64,000 nt of DNA from Devosia sp. MC521 (lineage in GTDB: Bacteria > Pseudomonadota > Alphaproteobacteria > Rhizobiales > Devosiaceae): the NCBI RefSeq assembly GCF_014127105.1, contig NZ_CP059902.1, positions 248,001 to 312,000 on the forward strand. Reading direction: 5' to 3'. Positions within the stretch are counted from its first letter, which is position 1. The number at the start of each line of letters is the position of its first letter. Shown piece after piece: positions 17,199-25,659 of the stretch. The notes under the pieces were generated by a model, which saw nothing but the letters and a program-made list of their open reading frames with translations, was not told the origin of the DNA and did no database searches. A program made the translations under genes and the position numbers.

Positions 17199-17912
17199 AT
17201 GACTAAACACGTCTTGGTATCTATAGACGATCTAAAACAGAAAGAGACACTTGAAGAGCTTTCTCTTTCTGTTTCTCAGGCGATAGAACGATTTGAACTG
17301 ACCAGCTTCATGTTTGCAGGAGTGCCTGCACCCGGACATGATTTTCAGCCGTATGTTCTGATCAGCAACTGGCCCGAGACATGGCTGAGCCGATATGTGT
17401 CGGAACGCTATGTTCATATCGATCCTGTGGTCCAACACTGTTTCTCGACAAACCTGCCGTTTGATTGGCGCGAAGCCCCGTTAGACCGTTCGCCTGAGAG
17501 CGGACAGGTTCTCTATGATTTCAAGGTGCATGGCATCGCCTACGGCTATTGTGTTCCTATCCAATTGGCCAATGGTGTGCAGGGCTTTGCCAGCTTTGGC
17601 GGGCCGAAGGATAGCGTCGATAGCGCCGGGCAGATCCAGCTGCATCTTTTAGCGCTTCATGTTTACGCGCAAATCCGCAAGCTAAATGTGTCGCGTCACC
17701 AACCGCCCAAGCGTCGGGCTATCACCCAGCGCGAAGCCGAGGTGCTCAAATGGGCGGCCTTAGGGAAAACAGCGGCAGAAATTGCTGATATTACTGCGCT
17801 TTCGGTGCGCACGGTGAACCAGCATTGCGAGAATGCGCAGCGGCGCTTGGGGACGCATAACCGCATTCACACTGTGGTCGAGGCGATACGCCACAAGCTC
17901 ATTACACTTTAG
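17199..17912 (+). CDS. LuxR-family regulator with autoinducer-binding domain (solo)
   Basis: 237 residues. The N-terminal half is an autoinducer-binding domain: WLSRYVSERYVHIDPVVQHC and the later FDWREAP contain the Trp, Tyr, Asp, Pro and Trp expected to contact an acyl-homoserine lactone, with GIAYGYCVPIQ contributing the conserved Gly region. The C-terminal helix-turn-helix (about 170-230) has TQREAEVLKWAALGKTAAEI and the RTVNQHCENAQRRLG recognition helix. No luxI synthase gene lies in the window, so it is a solo receptor that may hear other cells. The gene is followed by a long stretch without genes. Confidence 0.9.
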   Translation: MTKHVLVSIDDLKQKETLEELSLSVSQAIERFELTSFMFAGVPAPGHDFQPYVLISNWPETWLSRYVSERYVHIDPVVQHCFSTNLPFDWREAPLDRSPESGQVLYDFKVHGIAYGYCVPIQLANGVQGFASFGGPKDSVDSAGQIQLHLLALHVYAQIRKLNVSRHQPPKRRAITQREAEVLKWAALGKTAAEIADITALSVRTVNQHCENAQRRLGTHNRIHTVVEAIRHKLITL

Positions 17913-18555
17913 TCTACTATTTTTGTTGCATTTTGGGAGTTCTCCCAATACCCCAACGGACGCAACGTGATTTACTGAGACCTTCGCGGAGACGGGGGCG
18001 TTTTCAGTGGATAGTCACGTTCTAGCCCGAACCACACGCGGCACATGTCGGACCTCAAGTGCGCAGTACTGCCTTGAAGCTTGGCACCAGAATAACGACG
18101 ACGGACTAAAGGCGCGCTCACTCGGCGCCGACCAAATAGAAATTACAGCGTGGGGCAGCGATGCCCATGCGCATAACGCGAATTCCGTTGGGATCGTTGA
18201 GGGCAGCTTTTTGAGCCCGGGCGAGACCAGCACACAGAACTTGCTGCAGACTGGTTTTTACGGTCTGGCTTTGGGAGCAATCCTGATGCGAACCTCGCTT
18301 GGGGCCGATTGGGCGCGATTTATCGTGTTTCTGAATCGATGCGAGGGGCTGTATCGCCTGACCGAGTCTGCAGTCCTTTTATTCTTCCCCTTTTGGCGCC
18401 GCCGTAGAGGCCGGGCACAAGGGGAGGCGCATGGCGATAGTGGGCTGAGGCAGCGCATGCGGTGCTTTTTGTCCCCATCGCCCCTCGGGCGCAGATCGAG
18501 GCTTTCTCGTAGCCTGTGCTCCTCTCTCTACATAGCTAGAGTGTGAACGAGCGCC
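17913..18555. other. Gap without a recognised gene
   Basis: No convincing gene on either strand. A plus-strand frame of 179 codons (18007-18546) is open but has no ribosome site, odd composition, and no family look. No LuxI-like sequence is present. It may hold the glycosyltransferase promoter or remains of a lost gene. Confidence 0.5.
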
Positions 18556-20373
18556 ATGAGTGCAGCACTTGAGCTCATGGCTGCGCTGATCGGAACCAAG
18601 CAAACGCATTACACACCCAAAGCGGCACTCGAGGCGGCTCTGATGACAGAGGTCGACCCGATGCATTGGTGCGCGGTCTATCTCGATATTGCGCCAGCGG
18701 AAATCATGAGCCGCGCTGCGCAATGGGTTGGCTTAGCCTTCTTTGATGTTGTGCCGCGTGTCGCCCATGTCGTTCACGACCAGCCGCGCGTTGAGATGTT
18801 CGCGAACCTGCGCATGGTGAGGTTCACCATGCTCGACAGGGAGATTGCGGTCGCAGCCCCGGACTTTTTCGCCTTTCTTCATCTGGCCCGGGTGGTGGAG
18901 GCTGACCCGGGCTTAAGGGGGCAGCTGCTTATTGTCCCCAGTGCAGCCCTAAGGGATGCGCTGGTGGGGATTCATGAAGAGCACTTGCTTGATGACGCGC
19001 GGCAAAGGCTGACGCGGAAGTGGCCATATGCGGCGGCGCAACTCGATCTCACCCGGATGGTTCGGGAAGGGGTTGTGATCACGGTCGCAGTGCTCGTGTT
19101 GGCGCTGACTATTGCGCCCTGGACAGGGATCGTTTGGGCCCTGCCGGTCTGGCTGTGGTTGATCATCCTGCCCAGTTGCATTCGGCTCGCAGCGATTTTT
19201 ACGCCAATCCCCCGTGGGGTTACGGCTGAGCCCATTTTGGGGCCGGATGACTTGCCGATCTATACGGTGATGGTGCCGCTGCGCGACGAGGCGGGCATGG
19301 TGGATCAACTGTGCGCAAATCTGCTGCGGCTCGATTACCCGCGCGAGAAACTGCAGATCATGTTTCTCGTTGAAAGCCGCTCTCCCGAGACGGTGGATGC
19401 GGTGCGCAAATATCTCGGTGATGCGCGGTTTTCGCTGATTGTCGTGCCCGACGCAGCACCGCGCACAAAACCTAAGGCCTTGGATTTCGGATTGCCCTTT
19501 TGCACGGGCGAATATGTGGTGGTCTATGATGCCGAGGATCGTCCCGATCCTGACCAATTGCGTCGCGTCGTGGCCCAGTTTCGACGGCAAACGGACGTTG
19601 TGTGCATTCAGGCTCGGCTGGTCATCAGCAATGGCAATGGACGGTTTTTGCCGAGCCTCTTTGCGGGGGATTACGCCGGGCTATTTGCCGTGCTTCTGCC
19701 GGCATTTGCCAAGTGGAATATGGTGATGCCCTTAGGCGGCACCTCGAACCATTTCCGCATGAAGGAGCTGCGCGAGATTGGCGGGTGGGACCCCTATAAT
19801 GTCACCGAGGACGCCGATCTGGGCGTGCGGTTGGCACGGCGGGGCTTGCTCACAGCAACCAGCAATAGCCGGACTTTTGAGGATGCGCCAACCAGTTTCA
19901 GGCCGTGGCTAGGACAGCGTACGCGTTGGCTCAAAGGCTGGATACAGACCTTTGTGGTGCACAATCGGCGTCCCAACTTGCTCCTGCGCGACTTGGGGCT
20001 GGTCCGCATGCTGATCTTTGAAGCCGTGTTGCTCGGCATGCTGATTTCGCCGCTGCTGCATCTCACTTTTGTGGTGGTGGTCATCGCGCTGTTGATTTCA
20101 GGACAGGGTGCAGCGCCGCTAGGGGAAGGGTGGTTTTTCGCGTGTGTTGTCGTCTTGGTGCTGGGGCAGGCTGTGGCCGTCGGTACCAATATTTTGGGGC
20201 TCTGGCGGACTGGCCAAATGCAGCTCATGCTGCCGCAACTGCTTTTGCCGTTCTATTGGCTGCTGGTTGGGCTCGCGACGATCTTCGCTTTTCTGGAGTT
20301 CGCTCAAAAACCATTTCACTGGTTTAAAACACCGCATTTGGCGAGCAAGCGCAGACCGAAGCGCTCGCGTTAG
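18556..20373 (+). CDS. Membrane glycosyltransferase family 2 (cellulose-synthase-like)
   Basis: 605 residues. An N-terminal soluble part of about 160 residues resembles the small domain seen at the front of some secretion ATPases and glycan synthases. Two membrane segments follow (about 172-220), then a GT2 catalytic domain with VPLRDEAGMVDQL, YDAEDRPDPDQL (donor-binding acidic pair), TEDADLG (catalytic Asp) and the QRTRWLKG motif of processive synthases, then several membrane segments. It likely makes or exports a polysaccharide, but no PilZ domain or partner gene is visible, so the product is unknown. Confidence 0.85.
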   Translation: MSAALELMAALIGTKQTHYTPKAALEAALMTEVDPMHWCAVYLDIAPAEIMSRAAQWVGLAFFDVVPRVAHVVHDQPRVEMFANLRMVRFTMLDREIAVAAPDFFAFLHLARVVEADPGLRGQLLIVPSAALRDALVGIHEEHLLDDARQRLTRKWPYAAAQLDLTRMVREGVVITVAVLVLALTIAPWTGIVWALPVWLWLIILPSCIRLAAIFTPIPRGVTAEPILGPDDLPIYTVMVPLRDEAGMVDQLCANLLRLDYPREKLQIMFLVESRSPETVDAVRKYLGDARFSLIVVPDAAPRTKPKALDFGLPFCTGEYVVVYDAEDRPDPDQLRRVVAQFRRQTDVVCIQARLVISNGNGRFLPSLFAGDYAGLFAVLLPAFAKWNMVMPLGGTSNHFRMKELREIGGWDPYNVTEDADLGVRLARRGLLTATSNSRTFEDAPTSFRPWLGQRTRWLKGWIQTFVVHNRRPNLLLRDLGLVRMLIFEAVLLGMLISPLLHLTFVVVVIALLISGQGAAPLGEGWFFACVVVLVLGQAVAVGTNILGLWRTGQMQLMLPQLLLPFYWLLVGLATIFAFLEFAQKPFHWFKTPHLASKRRPKRSR

Positions 20374-20376
20374 GAG

Positions 20377-20403
20377 GAGGGGCCAGTATAGGTCCGGCCC
20401 CTC
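20377..20403. terminator. Hairpin between convergent genes
   Basis: GAGGGGCC (20377-20384) and GGCCCCTC (20396-20403), eight perfect pairs. No long T-run; probably works as a bidirectional terminator. Confidence 0.65.
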
Positions 20404-20414
20404 AAGCCTAACTC

Positions 20415-21725
20415 TTAGTTCAAAGCGACCTGACGAGTTTCGCTGTCGATGAGGGAGCCGGCGATCGCGGCCAGCAACAGCAGCGCGGCGAACAGTCCGA
20501 TGGCAACGCCAAAGCCTTGCGCGATGACAAGCGCGACCGCAGAGGGTGCCAAGAGCCCGCCGAGGCGAGCCATTGCACCAGCTGCACCCATGCCGGTCGC
20601 GCGCGAGGCTGTCGGATAAAGCTCGGGGGTGAAGGCGTAAAGCGCACCCCATGTTCCCAAGAGGGAAAAGCTCATGAGCAAAATGGACGCGCCAATAAGC
20701 CAAGCTTCTCCGGCAACAACAAACAGCAGACAGCCAAAAGCGGAGAGCAGCAGGAAGCTGATCAGCGTCGGTTTGCGACCATGCGCTTCGACGCCCCATG
20801 CGGCCAGTGCGTAGCCAGGAATTTGCGCCAAGGCGACGAGAACAAGGAAGCCATAGCCGCGGACATAGCCAAAGCCTTCTTCAGCAAGGCGCGCTGGCAT
20901 CCACGTAAAGACGCCGTAATAGGAGACTGAGACCAAGAACCAACAGACGAGGATCATGACGGTGCGGCGGCGGAACTCGGGAGAGAAGAGCCCAGGCGCC
21001 TTGGTCTGGGGCGGAAGATGAAGCTGCTCCTCGGCAGCCATGACCGGTTTCCCATTGGCGGTAAGGACTTGGTTCAGAACAGTTTTCGCGCTCTCGCGAT
21101 CGCCGCTGTTCAGCAAATACATCGGCGAATCCGGAAGCCAGAACCGCAAGCCCAGCCCAACAAGGGCGGGAAGAGCGGTGACGGCGAAAATCCAGCGCCA
21201 GGCGTCTTGTGGGAAGTAGATGCTGGTGATCCAGGCGGCGAGGGCAACGACGACAGTGCCGACCGCCCAAAAGCCTTCGAGCATGACAAGCCAACGCCCA
21301 CGATTTTTAGCCGGCAGAAACTCGGCCATCATTGCGTAGTCGACCGGTAGCGTGCCGCCGACGGCGATGCCGGTGAGAAAGCGCAGGCCCAGCAAGATCG
21401 CAAAGTTCGGTGCGAAAACCGACAAGAGCCCGAAGATCGCGTCGCAGGCGACGGTGATGATGAGGATGCGGCGGCGGCCATAGCGGTCCGCAAGCTTACC
21501 AAAGACGGCTGCACCAATCAGCATGCCGAGGAAGAACAGCGTGCCGGTTTGCAGGGCTTCTGGAACGGATAGTCCGAAGGTGGCTGCGATGGAGGCAGCG
21601 GTGAAGCCCACGGCCATCACTTGCATGGCATCTGCGGCCCAGACGAGCCCGAAAATGCCCAAAAGCTTACGTTGGAAAGGCCCGGTACCAGCCCGGCTCA
21701 AAATGTCTTCGACAGTGCGTTCCAT
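20415..21725 (-). CDS. MFS transporter (SV2/NiaP-like metabolite:H+ symporter)
   Basis: 436 residues from ATG 21725, with GGAGGG seven bases before; the longer open frame upstream is not protein-like. Twelve membrane segments. The opening TVEDILSRAGTGPFQRKLL with WAADAMQVM in the first span, motif A GKLADRYGRRRIL, and the later AYFLP-type loop (MAEFLPAKNRGRW) place it in the sugar/aromatic-acid/nicotinate symporter branch related to SV2. The substrate is unknown; no catabolic genes accompany it. Confidence 0.85.
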   Translation of the reverse strand: MERTVEDILSRAGTGPFQRKLLGIFGLVWAADAMQVMAVGFTAASIAATFGLSVPEALQTGTLFFLGMLIGAAVFGKLADRYGRRRILIITVACDAIFGLLSVFAPNFAILLGLRFLTGIAVGGTLPVDYAMMAEFLPAKNRGRWLVMLEGFWAVGTVVVALAAWITSIYFPQDAWRWIFAVTALPALVGLGLRFWLPDSPMYLLNSGDRESAKTVLNQVLTANGKPVMAAEEQLHLPPQTKAPGLFSPEFRRRTVMILVCWFLVSVSYYGVFTWMPARLAEEGFGYVRGYGFLVLVALAQIPGYALAAWGVEAHGRKPTLISFLLLSAFGCLLFVVAGEAWLIGASILLMSFSLLGTWGALYAFTPELYPTASRATGMGAAGAMARLGGLLAPSAVALVIAQGFGVAIGLFAALLLLAAIAGSLIDSETRQVALN

Positions 21726-22058
21726 GGTGGACCCTCCAAGCGTGCAGATGCGGCCTATTGAACAGCTACTGATCGATAGACAAGCGTGGAAACACAAAAT
21801 CCGTCCAGTTCTGTCGCCGGTCGGCTGAGGCACGTTCAGCCGAACGGAAATAGAATTCCAATCGTCCGATCCTTGCAACAAATCAGAAAGCATTCCGAGA
21901 GTTTTTTATTATTTTCGTGACGCTCGGAGCGCTTTTGGGGCGCAGAGTGTTGGTGCCCGTCGTTCCTTCTTGAGTCTAACCAATGATCAATTGTTGCAAC
22001 GGCAGATGGTTATGCCGATTGATCTGCGCGTTTGGAAAATCTTTCGAATGCTTGAGCG
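21726..22058. promoter_or_regulatory. Intergenic region with a split inverted repeat
   Basis: 333 bases without a gene between the MFS start and the ScfR stop. Arms GATCAAT (21985-21991) plus CGGCA (22000-22004) pair with the continuous TGCCGATTGATC (22013-22024), leaving eight bulged bases on one side. TCCGAG/CTCGGA flank a T-rich stretch near 21894-21931. These probably end the scfR transcript and hold the MFS promoter. Confidence 0.35.
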
Positions 22059-23450
22059 CTAGAGGCGGGAATAGAGATTGATGCCGCGGTCGGTCGCACT
22101 GGGCGTCACTCTGTGATCTGCCGGTGGGTGGGCGCGCTGACCGCAATCCATACGCGGACAAATTCTGCAGCCGGTGCCGACGGGGACCGCCTTGCTCTCA
22201 TCATGCAGATCCATGCCGTCGGCATAAACCATTTCCTTGGCGTGATGGATTGAGCAGCCAAGGCCAATGGAGAGATAGCTGCGCGGCGCATTATAGCGGA
22301 ACCCGCCTTTGGCGACGGAGCGTGCAATGCAGAAATAGCGCGCTCCGTCGGGCATTTGGCTGATCTGAACATTGATCCGGTCAGGCGCTAGGAAGGCCGC
22401 GTAAATGTTCCAGCGGGGACAGGCGCCAGAGTGGCGTGGAATGTGGATGCCCGAAAGCGAGAAGCGCTTCGAGATATTGCCAGCAATGTCAGTACGGACA
22501 AGGTGAAGTGGAATGCCACTTGCGCCACGGCGTTGCAGGCTGGTCATGCGCTGACACACCTGCTCGAAGCTGGCGGAAAACCGGCGGGCGATCCGGTCCA
22601 CGTCGTAGCGATACATTTTGCAGGCGGCTAGAAAAGGTTCGTACGGCATGATGAGCGCGGCAGCGAAATAGGCCGCAAGGACGTTCCGCGCCAGAGTGGG
22701 GGCGTCGCCTTCCGGTAAGTTCGCGCGGGCGATAATGCTTTCGATTTCCGGCGCACCAACGTCTTCGCCCAAGTGATGGGCCGTCAGAAACAGCGACGTT
22801 TCAGCGGGAAGGAGGTCGGATAGGAACAGTGTCCGTCCGTCAAAACGGCGTGCCACCCCCGCAGGAAGCGATGAGAGGCGCGTCTCCCGGCCCATAACGT
22901 TAAAGAGATAGGCCTTCAATCCGGCGGCGAAATCGTCGTCCATCGCATCAATGTCAGCGCGAACGCGTTCAGCAGCATCCTCCAAATCAGGGAAGTGATT
23001 GGCGGCCTCTTGGAGGAAATCTGAGATGGCCTCCGTTGCGGCGTGGAAGGGGATGCCCTCCGCCTGAGGCATGGGGGAGGGATGTTGCCTGAGATCGCGG
23101 AAACGGTCGTAGAGCTGCAGCATGGCTCGCGCGGCCGCGGGGTTGGATTGGGCGAAGTCGCGGATTTCGAGATTGGTGACATCACTATCGGCGAAAAACT
23201 CGTCGCCAAAGGCCTCCATCAGGTCGCCGACCAAGCGGCCCTCGTCATTGTCGACCAGCTCACCAGGTTCAATGCCAAGATGCCCGGCAATCGAGAACAG
23301 CAGCGGGACGGTAATTTTACGGCGATTGTGCTCGATGAGGTTGAGATAGCTTGAGGAAATGCCCAGCGTGTCGGCCAGATCGCTCTGGCTAATTTTCTTG
23401 CTGCGCCGGAGGCGTTTTATCCGAGCGCCGACTTGTTGGCCTATATCCAT
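22059..23450 (-). CDS. ScfR/RamB-type short-chain acyl-CoA responsive regulator
   Basis: 463 residues from ATG 23450 with GAGGAG upstream. An XRE helix-turn-helix (about 8-65: RIKRLRRSKKISQSDLADTL, then SSSYLNLIEHNRRKI) is followed by the IrrE-like/DUF2083 region with ETSLFLTAHHLGE and a C-terminal part with HIPRHSGACPRWNIYAAF and cysteines near GTGCRICPRMDC. This is the layout of the RamB/ScfR group, which control the glyoxylate shunt and short-chain acid use. It faces isocitrate lyase across a small gene, which supports control of aceA. Four TTTACA boxes lie in the gap. Confidence 0.9.
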   Translation of the reverse strand: MDIGQQVGARIKRLRRSKKISQSDLADTLGISSSYLNLIEHNRRKITVPLLFSIAGHLGIEPGELVDNDEGRLVGDLMEAFGDEFFADSDVTNLEIRDFAQSNPAAARAMLQLYDRFRDLRQHPSPMPQAEGIPFHAATEAISDFLQEAANHFPDLEDAAERVRADIDAMDDDFAAGLKAYLFNVMGRETRLSSLPAGVARRFDGRTLFLSDLLPAETSLFLTAHHLGEDVGAPEIESIIARANLPEGDAPTLARNVLAAYFAAALIMPYEPFLAACKMYRYDVDRIARRFSASFEQVCQRMTSLQRRGASGIPLHLVRTDIAGNISKRFSLSGIHIPRHSGACPRWNIYAAFLAPDRINVQISQMPDGARYFCIARSVAKGGFRYNAPRSYLSIGLGCSIHHAKEMVYADGMDLHDESKAVPVGTGCRICPRMDCGQRAHPPADHRVTPSATDRGINLYSRL

Positions 23451-23464
23451 ATTCTGCTCCTCGA

Positions 23465-23572
23465 TTTACAGAATTTACAAAACAGACGCCCGGATTTGAC
23501 AAGGTTTTACAGCTTAACAGCGCTTAATTGCTATATTTCTTGCATACTGATCGATGTTGTCAAATATTTACA
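23465..23572. promoter_or_regulatory. Four TTTACA boxes, candidate ScfR operator
   Basis: TTTACA occurs at 23465-23470, 23474-23479, 23506-23511 and 23567-23572, all in the same direction, in the 141-base gap between the regulator and the gene before aceA. Direct repeats of this density suggest a binding site for the regulator encoded next door. Confidence 0.45.
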
Positions 23573-23591
23573 TCAACACGAGGAGAGATAA

Positions 23592-23810
23592 ATGCAGCCG
23601 CAGCAAAATGACCGCGATGAGTATGTCACCATCTTCGCTAACAGCGCCGCAGATGCCATGGCCCAATATTGGGCGCGGGGGATGGACCGGCAGGGATATC
23701 TCATCGCCGGACGGATAGGCCCCCACGAAATCCGCTCGTCGGATGGGTGTGAGGTGTTCTCAACCCAGGGCCTCGTCGCCGCCACTTTTAGCCGGCGCGT
23801 CGCCAGCTAA
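23592..23810 (+). CDS. Small hypothetical protein upstream of aceA
   Basis: 72 residues with a strong ribosome site (GAGGAGAG) before ATG 23592. The chain DEYVTIFANSAADAMAQYWA followed by GYLIAGRIGPHEIRSS and a closing LVAATFSRRVAS looks like a small alpha/beta protein; it has no signal peptide or membrane segment. It lies 83 bases before aceA and likely shares its transcript and control. I do not recognise a named family. It could be an accessory or regulator of the glyoxylate shunt, which is only a guess from position. Confidence 0.75.
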   Translation: MQPQQNDRDEYVTIFANSAADAMAQYWARGMDRQGYLIAGRIGPHEIRSSDGCEVFSTQGLVAATFSRRVAS

Positions 23811-23893
23811 CGCCAACCACACCCAACATATGAAATCGGCCGCACCGTTGCTTGAGCAACGCTCGCCCCGTCACGTCTTGAGGAGGACAAACC

Positions 23894-25189
23894 ATGCTCG
23901 ATAAGCCCCATAAGCCCGAACAATTCCCAGCCCCAGATTATGCGCCAAACCGGTGGGATAATATTGCGCGCAGCTACACTCGTGCCGATGTTGCCCGATT
24001 GTCTGGCTCGCTGCCGATCCGGCATACGCTGGCAGAAAATGGGGCCAAGCGCCTTTGGGAACTGCTGCAGAAGGAAGACTATGTGCCAACCCTGGGCACG
24101 TTCACCGGCAATCAGGCGGTGCAGCAGGTGAAGGCGGGGATCAAGGCGATCTACCTATCGGGCTGGCAGGTCGCGGCGGACGCCAATTCGTCGGGCAATA
24201 TGTATCCGGACCAGAGCCTTTATCCCGTCGATAGCGTTCCGAGCGTCGTGCGCCGTATCAACAAGGCTTTGCAGCGCGCCGATCAGATCCAGACCATGGA
24301 GCAATCTGACGGCATCTCGACCACCGATTTGGACTTTTTCGTACCGATCATTGCGGACGCAGAAGCCGGGTTTGGCGGCCCACTCAATGTTTTCGAACTG
24401 ATGAAGGCGATGATCGAGGCGGGTGCTGCAGCGGTTCATTTTGAGGACCAACTGGCCTCCGAAAAGAAGTGCGGGCACTTGGGGGGCAAAGTTTTGGTGC
24501 CGACCAGCCAATTTATTCGCACGCTCAACGCGGCGCGCCTCGCGGCTGACGTCATGGACGTGCCCACGCTCATCATGGCTCGCACGGACGCGGAAGCGGC
24601 GCGCCTGATCACATCCAACATCGATGACTATGACGCGCCATTCGTGACCGATGAGCGGACCGCAGAAGGCTTCTATGTGCTGAAGGGGGGCATCGACGCG
24701 GCGATTGCACGGGGTATCGCTTATGCGCCCTATGCAGATCTGATCTGGTGCGAAACCTCAACGCCGAGCCTTGATGAGGCACGCAAGTTTGCTGAGGCGG
24801 TGCGCAAAGTGCATCCCAACCAGATGCTGGCCTATAATTGTTCGCCGAGCTTTAACTGGGCCAAGCACATGGGTGAGAGTGCTATGGCGAGCTTCCAGCG
24901 GGAGATCGCGGCCATGGGGTATAAGTATCAATTCATCACGCTGGCCGGTTTCCACAACCTCAGCCTGACGACCTTCAATCTCACACGGGACTATTTGGCC
25001 GACGGCATGGCGGGATACTCGCGCTTGCAGCAGGCCGAATTTGCCGCCGAGAAGCATGGGTTTTCCGCCGTGCGGCATCAGCGCGAAGTGGGCACGGGTT
25101 ACTTTGATGCCGTTTCAATGGCGGTGAGCGGCGGCAAGAGCGCAACCACGGCCATGTCCGCCTCCACAGAGACTGCGCAGTTCCATTAA
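23894..25189 (+). CDS. aceA: Isocitrate lyase
   Basis: 431 residues, starting after AGGAGGACAAACC. Splits isocitrate to glyoxylate and succinate, the first step of the glyoxylate shunt needed for growth on acetate or fatty acids. The catalytic loop [14 protein letters not shown] (about 192-205) is intact with its cysteine; the metal-binding [11 protein letters not shown] (about 150) and YNCSPSFNW (about 315) are also present. No malate synthase gene is in the window. A terminator follows. Confidence 0.98.
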   Translation: MLDKPHKPEQFPAPDYAPNRWDNIARSYTRADVARLSGSLPIRHTLAENGAKRLWELLQKEDYVPTLGTFTGNQAVQQVKAGIKAIYLSGWQVAADANSSGNMYPDQSLYPVDSVPSVVRRINKALQRADQIQTMEQSDGISTTDLDFFVPIIADAEAGFGGPLNVFELMKAMIEAGAAAVHFEDQLASEKKCGHLGGKVLVPTSQFIRTLNAARLAADVMDVPTLIMARTDAEAARLITSNIDDYDAPFVTDERTAEGFYVLKGGIDAAIARGIAYAPYADLIWCETSTPSLDEARKFAEAVRKVHPNQMLAYNCSPSFNWAKHMGESAMASFQREIAAMGYKYQFITLAGFHNLSLTTFNLTRDYLADGMAGYSRLQQAEFAAEKHGFSAVRHQREVGTGYFDAVSMAVSGGKSATTAMSASTETAQFH

Positions 25190-25215
25190 AGTACTGGCGT
25201 CAGAAACACATATTC

Positions 25216-25249
25216 AAACGCACGGCGGCGACGCTGTGCGTTTTTGTTT
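25216..25249 (+). terminator. Rho-independent terminator of aceA
   Basis: AAACGCAC (25216-25223) pairs with GTGCGTTT (25236-25243), then a T-rich run. Confidence 0.85.
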
Positions 25250-25269
25250 GGTCATGCTGCTGGGGAGTT

Positions 25270-25343
25270 TGGAGCGGGTGAAGGGAATCGAACCCTCGTA
25301 TTCAGCTTGGGAAGCTGCTGCTCTACCATTGAGCTACACCCGC
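25270..25343 (-). tRNA. tRNA-Gly (anticodon CCC)
   Basis: On the minus strand the acceptor stem GCGGGTG pairs with CACCCGC, the D arm is GCTC-AATGGTA-GAGC, the anticodon loop TTCCCAA gives anticodon CCC, and the T arm carries GGTTCGATTCC. The 3' CCA is encoded (25270-25272). It would read GGG glycine codons. Confidence 0.95.
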
Positions 25344-25659
25344 ATAACGGGACTAAATGCGGGAAAACGTGGGCCTCGTCAAGGCACGGATACAGACGAT
25401 TAACTGAGTTCGTTGCTATTGCTCCCAAATGCATGTGGCATGAAGTATCCCGCACTTGCCCATGCGTTTTTAAGAGTGCAAGAACCCTAACACTGCTTCA
25501 TGTCCGGCTAACTGCTGCGCAAAACCCTGCGTGGTTTCAGTCTCTTGTGTGTTTCTCGCACAAAGATACCAGTTTGCTTCGAATTGAGCTCCGATTTGTA
25601 ATGGCGCATGCCTCGCTGCACTGTCTGCGAAGCGTCTGCCACTAGCCAAGGCCGGTCAT
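25344..25659. other. Gap without a recognised gene
   Basis: About 315 bases between the tRNA and the MHYT gene. It should hold the tRNA promoter and the promoter of the signalling gene. I see no gene, clear repeat or structured RNA. Confidence 0.5.

Noticed and set aside
18007..18546. A 179-codon plus-strand frame in the gap after the LuxR gene
   Set aside because: GTG start without ribosome site, Arg/Ser-rich end, no recognised domain. Kept as an empty gap.
25244..25645. A 133-codon plus-strand frame
   Set aside because: It runs antisense through the tRNA-Gly gene and has no family features.
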